A DNA stretch of 56,665 bases from Alphaproteobacteria bacterium (GTDB lineage Bacteria > Pseudomonadota > Alphaproteobacteria > Sphingomonadales > Sphingomonadaceae), in the NCBI GenBank assembly GCA_030431435.1, contig JAUIJI010000002.1, positions 1-56,665 of the forward strand, written 5' to 3'. The notes beneath the pieces are model-generated. The model did no database searches, was not told the origin of the DNA, and was given only the letters and a program-made list of their open reading frames with translations. Shown here one piece after another: positions 1-7,439 of this stretch. Every line of letters starts with the position of its first letter. The first letter of the stretch is position 1. A program made the position numbers and the translations under genes.

Positions 1-671
1 CCGTCTATGTCCTTTTCGGTGCCTTTCTGGTCACCGACCTGCAGGATCACTTTTTCCGGGATTTCGCCTGCCTTTTTCGCGTCCGTCACCAGCCGCGTCA
101 GCCGCTCGAACGGCAAGGTTGCGCCGACGGTGGCGAAGAGCAGGTCTTCCTTGTCGCCCTCAGGCCCTTCGATTTCGGCCAGAGGATCGAAGCATACTGA
201 CCCTTTCCAAAGCCCTGCCACACTCTTCGACTGGGCGATGCGGTGATGCGCCAGCGGGCCGCACAGACGCGCGAATTTGCTCGGCTTGTCGAAGCGGGCA
301 AAACTGTCGACCAAAATGATCCGCGCCCCGAAGAGCCGTGCCCACAACACGATCAGGCATTGCGATCCCGCGCCTGTCGATATCACCCAGTCCGGCCGCC
401 TCCTGCGGATGATGTCAAAGCTCTGCCACAGGCTCCTGAAGGCCCCGACGAGCATCTTGACCGGCGCGCCAAGCTTGGCCTGACCGACGGCGAAATGGGG
501 CACGAATTCGGTGGCGACATCGCGCGCGATCGAGCGGCCCAGCGCGGTATCCTCGGTAACGATGAAGTGCGGATGGTCCTGCCAAAGCCGCTTGAGGTCA
601 AGGATCTGCCGAACGTGTCCCCCGCCTGATGCGGCGAGGCATATTGTTGCTGTCTTTGCGGGAGCCTTCAT
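1..671 (-). CDS. Fused Alg14/Alg13-like glycosyltransferase, 3' end outside window
   Basis: Partial gene: 223 codons are present and the C-terminus lies beyond position 1. The start ATG (669-671) is fixed by an in-frame TAA four codons upstream, which is the stop of the preceding gene, so the two genes are 12 bp apart and probably co-transcribed. Residues about 8-165 resemble Alg14/PssD: an N-terminal ASGGGH loop, a RPDWVISTGAG segment, then FGARIILVDSFARF. From about residue 175 an Alg13/PssE-like segment starts (LLFATVGATLPFERL). Alg13 and Alg14 together transfer a sugar from a UDP-sugar to a lipid-linked acceptor at the cytoplasmic face of the membrane. In many EPS loci the two halves are separate genes; here they appear fused. 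The sugar specificity cannot be read from the sequence. The assignment is a family-level inference. Confidence 0.8.
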   Translation of the reverse strand, partial: MKAPAKTATICLAASGGGHVRQILDLKRLWQDHPHFIVTEDTALGRSIARDVATEFVPHFAVGQAKLGAPVKMLVGAFRSLWQSFDIIRRRRPDWVISTGAGSQCLIVLWARLFGARIILVDSFARFDKPSKFARLCGPLAHHRIAQSKSVAGLWKGSVCFDPLAEIEGPEGDKEDLLFATVGATLPFERLTRLVTDAKKAGEIPEKVILQVGDQKGTEKDID

Positions 672-683
672 GCGGTGTGAACC

Positions 684-1229
684 TTATCGGGCCCCACGGG
701 GCCTGGATTGCCTGCCCGTTTCGCGAGCATAGTAGAGCGCGCCAAGGGCGCAGGCCAAAGCCAGTGACCCGTCAATGATCCAGTTGAGATGGATCGGCGA
801 GGCATAGAGGATCCTGTCTGTGGCGTGGAAGGAAACCAGCCGCAGGCCCCAAAGCGGAATGTAGCCGAACAAGGCAAGGAGAGCGAAAAACCGGGCCTTG
901 CCTGCACGCGAGCGGCGACGCTTCTCCCACATACGCCAGAGCGCAAAAGCTGTCGCCGTGGCGAGCAGGATGATCAATACGGCGGCGACCGACTGAAAGT
1001 CACCACGGGCGTCATAAAGGTCCTGCGTGCGCACCCATTCGCGCAGGCTCGCCCGGGCCAACTCTTCCAGGCCGGCAATCCTTGTCACTGCCAACAGCAC
1101 GAACCCGGATGCGATGACAAACCATTGCACCATGTCATGCGTGGGACGATGGGCTTGGCGCGCTGCTCGCACCGCGACAATCGCTGCTACGGCGACAAGC
1201 AGATAGACAAAGGCCCCGAAGAAATTCAT
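684..1229 (-). CDS. Four-helix integral membrane protein of unknown function
   Basis: I do not recognise a named family. The protein of about 181 residues has four hydrophobic segments, at roughly residues 4-20, 34-50, 83-100 and 115-175 (the last may be two helices), separated by short basic loops. The open frame extends upstream to 1250, but ATG at 1229 is preceded by a strong GGAGGAAG ribosome-binding site about five bases away, so I chose it (MNFFGAFVYLL). It stands directly upstream of the Alg14/Alg13-like gene on the same strand and diverges from the export lipoprotein gene. The context suggests a membrane role in assembling the polysaccharide, but nothing in the sequence shows it. Confidence 0.75.
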   Translation of the reverse strand: MNFFGAFVYLLVAVAAIVAVRAARQAHRPTHDMVQWFVIASGFVLLAVTRIAGLEELARASLREWVRTQDLYDARGDFQSVAAVLIILLATATAFALWRMWEKRRRSRAGKARFFALLALFGYIPLWGLRLVSFHATDRILYASPIHLNWIIDGSLALACALGALYYARETGRQSRPRGAR

Positions 1230-1385
1230 CCGGACTTCCTCCATGCACAACGGTCGCTGGCCACTTCACCGGCAGATGTGCTGTCACGTGCGAAGATTGC
1301 CAGTCCCCTCGATGGTGTGCGATATGCCATTGATATGCCAATGCTGCACCGCAGCGCAAAGCGCAATCAACATCCAGCTATTCGC

Positions 1386-1414
1386 TTGCTGTGCAGGATT
1401 CAACTCGTTATGCA
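1386..1414 (+). promoter_or_regulatory. Predicted sigma-70-type promoter of the EPS export operon
   Basis: TTGCTG (1386-1391) and TATGCA (1409-1414) are separated by 17 bp. Transcription would start near 1421. That would exclude the farthest-upstream start codon of the following gene (GTG at 1391) and favours the starts at 1451-1463. Confidence 0.45.
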
Positions 1415-1419
1415 ATGCA
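1411..1419. promoter_or_regulatory. TGCAATGCA palindrome (possible PhaR-like site), export operon
   Basis: This 9-mer overlaps the -10 region of the predicted promoter, where a bound protein would block transcription. The same odd-centred palindrome TGCAWTGCA occurs only three other times in the window (14730, 22323 and 49095), always in leader sequence. The flanks match the CTGC-N3-GCAG pattern only in the TGC/GCA core. Confidence 0.35.
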
Positions 1420-1462
1420 ACACGATCTAGTGGCATATACATATCCGGGGGTGAGGCACTTG

Positions 1463-2188
1463 TTGCCAGAAACAGATAATTCAGCGGGCAATCGTCTTGT
1501 TCGCGCAGTCCTTTGCGGCATGCTGCTGGCCGGCACAGCGGCCTGTTCCTCATCCATGGAAGCAAGCCCCGGTATCGCTGTCTCGACTCCTGACATAGCA
1601 TCCGGGCAGCAGGATTTTTCCACCGCCATCAGTCGCGACTATCCGTTGCGCCCTTCGGACATCATCAGCATCATGGTGTTCCGCGAGGAAGGGCTTTCGA
1701 TGCCGCAGGTCGCGGTTTCAGCAGACGGCCAGATTTCCTTTCCCCTGGTGGGCAGCCTGACGGTTGCCGGCATGTCTCCGGCCAGCGTCGAGCAGCGACT
1801 CGAAGAATTGCTCGAGGCGCGTTATCTGCGCGAAGCAGACGTGACCGTGAACGTGCTTGACTACACCTCCCACCAGGTGACGGTGGAGGGCGCCGTGCAG
1901 GAGCCCGGCGTTTACCAGTTTCTGCCCGGAACCAGGCTTTCGGGCGGTGTGGCCCTTGCAAACGGGCTGGACAGAGTCGCGGAGCCGCAACAGGTCGCCG
2001 TGTTCCGCCAGACGGAAAGCGGCATGCAGATTGCCAAGTTCGATTATGCTGCGGTCAGCTCGGGTGCGATGCTTGATCCCGTGCTCTTGCCGGGCGACCG
2101 CATCGTTATCGGTGTCGATGGGCTGGAACAGTTCTGGCAGGATTTCCTGAAGGCACTGCCTGCCTTCGGTCTGTTCACCAACATATAA
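1463..2188 (+). CDS. Polysaccharide export outer-membrane lipoprotein (Wza/GumB type)
   Basis: This protein would form the outer-membrane exit channel for the polymer. A lipoprotein signal with lipobox AGTAAC (Cys about residue 28) is followed by a Poly_export domain (SRDYPLRPSDIISIMVF, through DGQISFPLVG, about residues 60-100) and an SLBB segment (VTVEGAVQEPGVYQF, about 139-153). The length of about 241 residues suits GumB-type proteins. The frame is open back to GTG at 1391, but the predicted promoter overlaps that codon. TTG at 1463 has GGTGAGG six bases upstream and gives a clean signal peptide; GTG at 1451 and TTG at 1460 are alternatives. It is followed 23 bp later by the co-polymerase/kinase gene. 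The function is well supported; the exact start is not. Confidence 0.85.
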   Translation: MPETDNSAGNRLVRAVLCGMLLAGTAACSSSMEASPGIAVSTPDIASGQQDFSTAISRDYPLRPSDIISIMVFREEGLSMPQVAVSADGQISFPLVGSLTVAGMSPASVEQRLEELLEARYLREADVTVNVLDYTSHQVTVEGAVQEPGVYQFLPGTRLSGGVALANGLDRVAEPQQVAVFRQTESGMQIAKFDYAAVSSGAMLDPVLLPGDRIVIGVDGLEQFWQDFLKALPAFGLFTNI

Positions 2189-2211
2189 GATTCAAGGGCG
2201 GGCGAACGACC

Positions 2212-4446
2212 ATGCAGAACGAAACAAACAATGCTGCGGCGGGCCAGTCTGTTGTAGATCGCTATCTTCCCAACGGACAGGCGGCAGCTGCTCCGGCGGC
2301 TTCGCAGAACCTCTTCAGTTTCTCGACCTTGCGCGCCATCCTGTGGCACCAGCGCTATGTCCTCATTGGTGTTACCATTCTCGCGCTCGTGGCGGGTCTG
2401 GTCGTCACCATGCTGGCAACGCCGCGATACCAAGCCGTGTCTGCGCTGCGGGTGGATACCGCTGACGGGCAGCTGCTGATGGGCCAGGAAGTGGTCGATC
2501 CGAGGATTTCTGCCAGCGAATACCAGCGCTATCTCTCAACCCTGGCGGCGGTGATCGAAAGTCGCAAGCTCGCTGCGAGGGTGGTGGAAGATCTGAATCT
2601 CTCCGAAAATCCCGAGATCATGGGCGACTCCATCCTCGATGGTCCGCCCGAAGGGGTGAGCGAGGAAAGCTGGCGGGCAAGCCTGGCGGAAGCTGCAATC
2701 GACGCGGTGCGCAGCGGTTTGTCGGTCGAGACCCCGATCGGCACCCAGATCCTCGAGATCCACTATGAATCAACCGATCCGGTGCTGGCAGCGGCAATCG
2801 CCAATTCCTACACGGACAACTTCTTCGCTGAAGACATTGCGCGTGGCGAAGAAGTCAATGCCTACGCTCTCGAGTTCCTTGAAGGGCAGATCGCCGAAGT
2901 GCGTGGAAGCCTGCAAGAGGCCGAGATGCAGGTGATCAATTACGCCCGGTCCAACCAGATCATCGGTTCACCGCTTTCTTCCGGTGAACCCGCCGGATCG
3001 AGCCTCGGCAACGGTGGTGCAACCGGTCTTGCGCCGACACTTGGTGCGCAGAGCCTGTCGAATGTCAACGAGCTCTACACCGAGGCGCGTGCCGAGCGCA
3101 TTGCCGCGGAATCCCGCTGGCGCGTGATCGAGAATGTGCCCCCGCAGTCAATTCCGGAGATACGCGACAATCCCAACATTCAGGCGATGCGCACCCAGCT
3201 TGCCGAGCTGGAAGCCGAACTGGCTGACCTGCGCCAGCGTTACCAGGATGATTATCCCGCTGTTCGCGAGGCGATGGCCGGGGTGGAAACGCTGACCCAG
3301 CGCATCGACAACGCAAGTGCCGAGATCAAGGCGGGCATCCGCAATGACTTCCTTATTGCCCGCAACCGGGAGCAGGCGCTGTCGAACGAACTTGGATCCA
3401 TCGCCAATGATACGCTCGACGAACAAAATCGCCGCGTTCAGTACAATTTGATAGACCGCGATGTGGCGGCGTTGCGTGACCAGCTGGCCATGCTGCTGAT
3501 GCGGTACAACCAGGTATCGTCGGCATCCAGCCTGCGCGCCAGCGACGCGACCGTGCTTGACCGCGCAACCGTGCCGCGTAGCCAGTCCTCTCCGAACCTG
3601 CGGAACAACCTGCTGATCGCCTTGATCCTCGGCCTCGGTCTTGCAGTTGGCCTTGCGGTCCTGCGCGAAGCACTCGATGATCGCATCTACACTGCGGATG
3701 ACATCGAAAAGCTCCTGGGCCTTGGTGCGCTCGGTCAGACACCGCATGTACCCGATGATGAGGTGGTCGAAGAGCTCAGCCATAACTTCAGCGCGCTCAG
3801 CGAGGCTTACTCCTCGATCCGGGCGACGCTGGATTACAGCCTGAGGAAGCAGAGCAACCAGGTCGTCCAGATCACCAGCAGCGAGGCTGGTGAAGGCAAG
3901 ACCACCAGCTCGATCGCGCTGGCGCAGAAATATGCGCTGACCGGCAAGAAGGTACTGTTGGTCGATCTGGACCTGCGCCGCCCGGCCCTGGCCAAGCGTC
4001 TTGGTGCCGAAAGCCCGAAGGTTGGTTCTGTGGATGTGCTGTTCTCGCGGGTGTCCATGGACGAAGCGCTTATCTCAAGTGGAATCGAGAACCTCGATAT
4101 CCTTCCACAGGCAGAGGCGCCGGCAGATCCGGTGGAGATCCTGTCCTCGGGTCTCGTCGCGGAATTCCTGGCCAAGGCGCGCGCCAGGTATGACGTGGTC
4201 ATTGTCGACAGTCCGCCGGTCATGGGCATCGCTGATGCCCCGCTGCTTTCGCGCTTCGTCGATGCCACGGTCATGGTCGTGGAAGCCAACCGTTCGCATC
4301 ACGGGCAGATGCGCAAGTCCGTACGCAGGCTGCGCGATATGGATGCGAATATCGTGGGTGTCATCCTGACCAAGTACCGTTCGCTCGATGCAGGCGAAGG
4401 CTATGGTTACGGCTACAACTACTATTCCTATTCCAAGGGATCGTGA
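2212..4446 (+). CDS. Wzz-type co-polymerase fused to BY-kinase (Wzc/ExoP/GumC family)
   Basis: An inner-membrane protein that controls chain length and couples polymerisation to export. The sequence shows a first transmembrane helix near residues 47-68, a long periplasmic coiled-coil/GNVR region (about 70-460), a second helix (about 464-485), and a cytoplasmic bacterial tyrosine kinase domain. That domain has Walker A SSEAGEGKTTS (near 558), Walker A' VLLVDLDLRRP (near 583) and Walker B VVIVDSPPV (near 661). The C-terminal tail carries a tyrosine cluster (YGYGYNYYSYS), the usual autophosphorylation site. At 744 residues it is a full-length fused form, as in other proteobacteria. No low-molecular-weight tyrosine phosphatase gene, the usual partner, is in this window. 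Confidence 0.95.
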   Translation: MQNETNNAAAGQSVVDRYLPNGQAAAAPAASQNLFSFSTLRAILWHQRYVLIGVTILALVAGLVVTMLATPRYQAVSALRVDTADGQLLMGQEVVDPRISASEYQRYLSTLAAVIESRKLAARVVEDLNLSENPEIMGDSILDGPPEGVSEESWRASLAEAAIDAVRSGLSVETPIGTQILEIHYESTDPVLAAAIANSYTDNFFAEDIARGEEVNAYALEFLEGQIAEVRGSLQEAEMQVINYARSNQIIGSPLSSGEPAGSSLGNGGATGLAPTLGAQSLSNVNELYTEARAERIAAESRWRVIENVPPQSIPEIRDNPNIQAMRTQLAELEAELADLRQRYQDDYPAVREAMAGVETLTQRIDNASAEIKAGIRNDFLIARNREQALSNELGSIANDTLDEQNRRVQYNLIDRDVAALRDQLAMLLMRYNQVSSASSLRASDATVLDRATVPRSQSSPNLRNNLLIALILGLGLAVGLAVLREALDDRIYTADDIEKLLGLGALGQTPHVPDDEVVEELSHNFSALSEAYSSIRATLDYSLRKQSNQVVQITSSEAGEGKTTSSIALAQKYALTGKKVLLVDLDLRRPALAKRLGAESPKVGSVDVLFSRVSMDEALISSGIENLDILPQAEAPADPVEILSSGLVAEFLAKARARYDVVIVDSPPVMGIADAPLLSRFVDATVMVVEANRSHHGQMRKSVRRLRDMDANIVGVILTKYRSLDAGEGYGYGYNYYSYSKGS

Positions 4447-4518
4447 CCTGATCGATTACAGCGATCTTGCCGAGGCGGCTGTTTGATCCTCGGCAAGCTC
4501 GCATCCGGGGAAACGCTC

Positions 4519-5736
4519 ATGCGAAAATATCGCATCCTGCACGTCTCCGCAGATTTCCCCGATTGCGTGCAGGCCGCGAAGACGCCCGTAATCCGAACCT
4601 TGCTCGAGCTGGTTGCAGACCAGTTCGATCAAGAGGTGTGGTCGCTCAACCGCTACTCGCCGCCGCCGCTTTCGTTTCTGGTCAATGCCGTAGGTCGCGG
4701 GTTGCAGCCGCGACTTGGTATCGAGCAGCAGGCATTCGAATTTGGAACCGCAGTTCGCTACGCCGCGCCGCCGCGCGGGCTGTTTCACGCCACCATGCTC
4801 AGGCAACTGGGCGATCAACTCGCCCGGAGCCTTGAGGGAAAGCCGCTGCCTGACATCATTATCGGGCACAAGCTTTCGGTAGAAGGCCTGGTGGTGCGAC
4901 GCGCGGCCCGGAAACTCGGCATTCCCTATGGCCTCTCGATCCAGGGAAACACCGATGCCAAGATCCTGTCAGCACGCGCAGACCTGAAAGGCGAATTCGC
5001 ACGCACATTTCATGAAGCCGCCGTGGTATTCCCGTTCTCGCCATGGGCCTTGCGGAGAGTGGAAGAGCGATTGGGAAAACGCAGCGGGCCGGTTCATATG
5101 CTTCCCTGCGCTACCGAAATCGACACCCCGCTCTCGCCGAACATGGCCGGCGAAGGCCTCGTCAGCGTGTTTCACTTGCGCGGCCAGCATACCAAGAACC
5201 TGTCAGGCATGGCGCAAGCGATGCGATTGCTGGAACGGGGTAAAGAAGCCCCCGGTCTGGCTATCCTTGGCGGCGGTAGCGAGGCTGAGCTGGCGCGCTG
5301 CCAGTCCATAGCACGCATCACTTCGAAAATCGAATTCGAAGGGCCGATTAGCCGTGAAGCACTGCCTGAGCGCCTCAACCGGGCGGCAGGCTTTGTCCTG
5401 CCCTCGCGCAGGGAAAGCTTTGGCCTCGTGTTTATCGAGGCCCTGTTCTGCGGCCTCCCTGTTATCTACCCGGCTGGCGCAGCCGTTGATGGCTATTTCG
5501 ATGATGCCGAATTTGCCTTGCGCGTCGATGCCAGCGACCCTGCCGCGATCGCCGATGCCATGCGCAAACTTGTGCGTGACCAGAAACAAATGAAGCGTGC
5601 ACTTGCACTTTGGCAGCAAAGCGAAGACGCGGTGCGCTTTAGCCGAGCAGCGATTGCACAAGTGTTCAATAAAGGGTTACGCTACGCCGTCGAATCCTCA
5701 CGACTTGTCCCCCCACAGAAGAGCGGTACAGCATGA
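4519..5736 (+). CDS. Glycosyltransferase family 4
   Basis: Cytoplasmic GT-B glycosyltransferase, about 405 residues, that would add one sugar of the repeat unit. The N-terminal domain begins YRILHVSADFPD. The C-terminal nucleotide-sugar-binding domain includes an E-x7-E motif, ESFGLVFIEAL, near residue 296, followed by GLPVIYPAG. The frame is open upstream to TTG 4483, but ATG 4519 is preceded by GGGGAAA and starts a normal GT4 N-terminus. The stop overlaps the start of the next gene (ATGA at 5733), so translation is probably coupled. Donor and acceptor cannot be inferred. Confidence 0.88.
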   Translation: MRKYRILHVSADFPDCVQAAKTPVIRTLLELVADQFDQEVWSLNRYSPPPLSFLVNAVGRGLQPRLGIEQQAFEFGTAVRYAAPPRGLFHATMLRQLGDQLARSLEGKPLPDIIIGHKLSVEGLVVRRAARKLGIPYGLSIQGNTDAKILSARADLKGEFARTFHEAAVVFPFSPWALRRVEERLGKRSGPVHMLPCATEIDTPLSPNMAGEGLVSVFHLRGQHTKNLSGMAQAMRLLERGKEAPGLAILGGGSEAELARCQSIARITSKIEFEGPISREALPERLNRAAGFVLPSRRESFGLVFIEALFCGLPVIYPAGAAVDGYFDDAEFALRVDASDPAAIADAMRKLVRDQKQMKRALALWQQSEDAVRFSRAAIAQVFNKGLRYAVESSRLVPPQKSGTA

Positions 5737-6761
5737 GCCCGGATGCAACAGGAAAGGACAAGGTCGACCTTGGCGTGTCGATCGTCACCTTTCAGTCGGC
5801 AGACGTGATTGCCGCTTGCCTTGAGAGCTGTTTTCGATCCGAAGGTGCGCGTCTCAGGGTTGTGGTGGTCGACAATCACAGCAGTGACAACACGCGCGAG
5901 GTCATCCGCGAATTTGCCGCGAGCAATGCCGCCAGCATTTCGTTTGCGGAAGCAGAACTGGGCGAGATTGCGCAGGCGCGTGCTGACCTCACCCTGATCA
6001 AGTCGCCCGTGAACGGTGGTTTCGCTTATGGCGTGAACCGCGGCCTCGAAGTGCTGCTGGGTGATCCGGAACTGGAGTTGTTCTGGGTACTCAATCCCGA
6101 TTGCACGATCATGCCTGACACCGCTGCCATCTATGCCCGCGAAGGCCGGGGCGGGGGCTTTTCGTTGATGGGTGGGCGGACCCTGTTCATCGACCGCCCC
6201 GATCTTGTGCAGACTGACGGCGGGCGAGTTTCGCGCTGGACGGGCGTAGTCGATTCGATCAACCACAGCGTCCCGCTGAAGACTGCGGCGGTTCCCGATG
6301 AAACAGACCTGCATTTCATCACAGGCGCGAACTGTGTGGCACACCGCGCCTTCCTGGAAACATCCGGGCTGATGAACGAGGACTATTTCATCTATTACGA
6401 GGAAGTCGACTGGGCGTTTCAGCGCGGCAAGCTGCCGCTCAAGTTCGTTCCCGAATCCCTGACGCTGCATCACGGGGGCACTGTTATCGGCACAGGCTCG
6501 CACAGCAGGCGTGCCTCGGCATTCGCCAATTACTTCAATTATCGCAATCGCATGCGCTTCATGCGGCAGTTCTATCCGGCATCGCTGGTTGTCGCCATGG
6601 CCTATGCCATGGCGAAGGCCGGACAATTGTTGCTGATTGGCGCGAAGGATGAAGCATTCGCCATCGTCGCTGCGGTGCTGGGGATGGCTCCGCCGCAAGC
6701 CGTGGAAGACAAGGTCGAGCCTTCGGCGCGCGAAATGGCGTTCGGGGATCATGCAAGGTGA
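5733..6761 (+). CDS. Glycosyltransferase family 2 (rhamnosyltransferase-like)
   Basis: 342-residue GT-A enzyme. The N-terminal fold starts LGVSIVTFQSADVI and continues with VVVDNHSSDNT (near residue 48). A conserved acidic site appears at FWVLNPDCTIMPD (near residue 116), where LNPD replaces a classical DXD, as in WbbL-type rhamnosyltransferases. The segment IYYEEVDWAFQ (near 222) is also typical of that group. dTDP-rhamnose genes in the same locus make rhamnosyl transfer plausible but unproven. The gene overlaps both neighbours by four bases (ATGA upstream, GTGA downstream). Confidence 0.88.
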   Translation: MSPDATGKDKVDLGVSIVTFQSADVIAACLESCFRSEGARLRVVVVDNHSSDNTREVIREFAASNAASISFAEAELGEIAQARADLTLIKSPVNGGFAYGVNRGLEVLLGDPELELFWVLNPDCTIMPDTAAIYAREGRGGGFSLMGGRTLFIDRPDLVQTDGGRVSRWTGVVDSINHSVPLKTAAVPDETDLHFITGANCVAHRAFLETSGLMNEDYFIYYEEVDWAFQRGKLPLKFVPESLTLHHGGTVIGTGSHSRRASAFANYFNYRNRMRFMRQFYPASLVVAMAYAMAKAGQLLLIGAKDEAFAIVAAVLGMAPPQAVEDKVEPSAREMAFGDHAR

Positions 6762-7429
6762 GCAAGGTGATCGTGCTCAATTTCCATGGCATTGGCGATC
6801 CTCACGCCGGCGTGCCGACTGACGAGGCACCCTATTGGCTGCCGGCCGATCGGTTCAAGGCGATCATCGACAGGGCGCAGGATGGCGGAGTTGCGGGCGA
6901 AATTGCCTTCACCTTCGATGATGGCAACAAGTCCGACATGCTCGCTGCGAGCATGCTTGCCGAGCGCGGGCTGAAAGGTGCCTTCTTTGTCCTCGCAGGA
7001 CGGCTGGAGCAGGCACATTACCTTTCCGGTGACGATCTGCGCGAACTGGACAGGCTGGGCATGGCGGTGGGCCTTCACGGCCGCCACCATGTAAACTGGC
7101 GCAACCTCGACGATGTCGAGTTTGTCTCGGAAACAGTGGCTGCCCGCACGGAGCTCGCAGCCATCCTGGGCAAGCCGATAGACGAAGTGGCCATTCCCTT
7201 TGGCGCCTATAATCGGGCTGTCATATCGCGCCTTCAGAAGCAGGGTTTCAGGCGGATCCATACCAGTGATCCCGGATTGGCAGAAAGCAGCGCGCGAATC
7301 TGGCAACGCAACACGCTGCGCAGTGACATGGACGAGGCGCGGATCGAAGCAATATTGCAGGACAGGCGTTCGCTTCCCAAGCGCGTGCAAGCGATGGTGA
7401 AGCGCAACCTCAAGAGGTATGTGATCTGA
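6758..7429 (+). CDS. Polysaccharide deacetylase family protein (NodB-like)
   Basis: Probably removes N- or O-acetyl groups from the sugar or the growing polymer. The metal site is visible: FTFDDGNKSD near residue 51 (motif 1, catalytic Asp and metal Asp) and LHGRHHVNW near residue 107, where the two metal-binding His are present but the usual Ser/Thr and Pro of motif 2 are Gly and Val. IPFGAYN (about 146) resembles motif 3. The 223 residues carry no signal peptide, so a cytoplasmic action on a lipid-linked intermediate is more likely than periplasmic action. The start is GTG 6758 inside the stop of the upstream GT2 gene. Confidence 0.8.
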   Translation: MSKVIVLNFHGIGDPHAGVPTDEAPYWLPADRFKAIIDRAQDGGVAGEIAFTFDDGNKSDMLAASMLAERGLKGAFFVLAGRLEQAHYLSGDDLRELDRLGMAVGLHGRHHVNWRNLDDVEFVSETVAARTELAAILGKPIDEVAIPFGAYNRAVISRLQKQGFRRIHTSDPGLAESSARIWQRNTLRSDMDEARIEAILQDRRSLPKRVQAMVKRNLKRYVI

Positions 7430-7439
7430 AACATGCCCC

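Larger units (their letters stand above)
1322..1438. promoter_or_regulatory. Three ATATGCCA half-sites around the EPS operon promoter
   Basis: ATATGCCA occurs at 1322-1329 and again at 1333-1340, exactly 11 bp apart and so on the same helical face. Its inverse, TGGCATAT, occurs at 1431-1438. The first two lie upstream of the predicted -35 box and the third lies in the transcribed leader. The arrangement is what a looping or cooperatively binding regulator would use. I cannot name the regulator. Confidence 0.35.

Noticed and set aside
7-629. Plus-strand frames in the first 630 bases
   Set aside because: The minus strand gives a continuous Alg14/Alg13-like protein across the whole segment, open at the window edge, with a clear start at 671.
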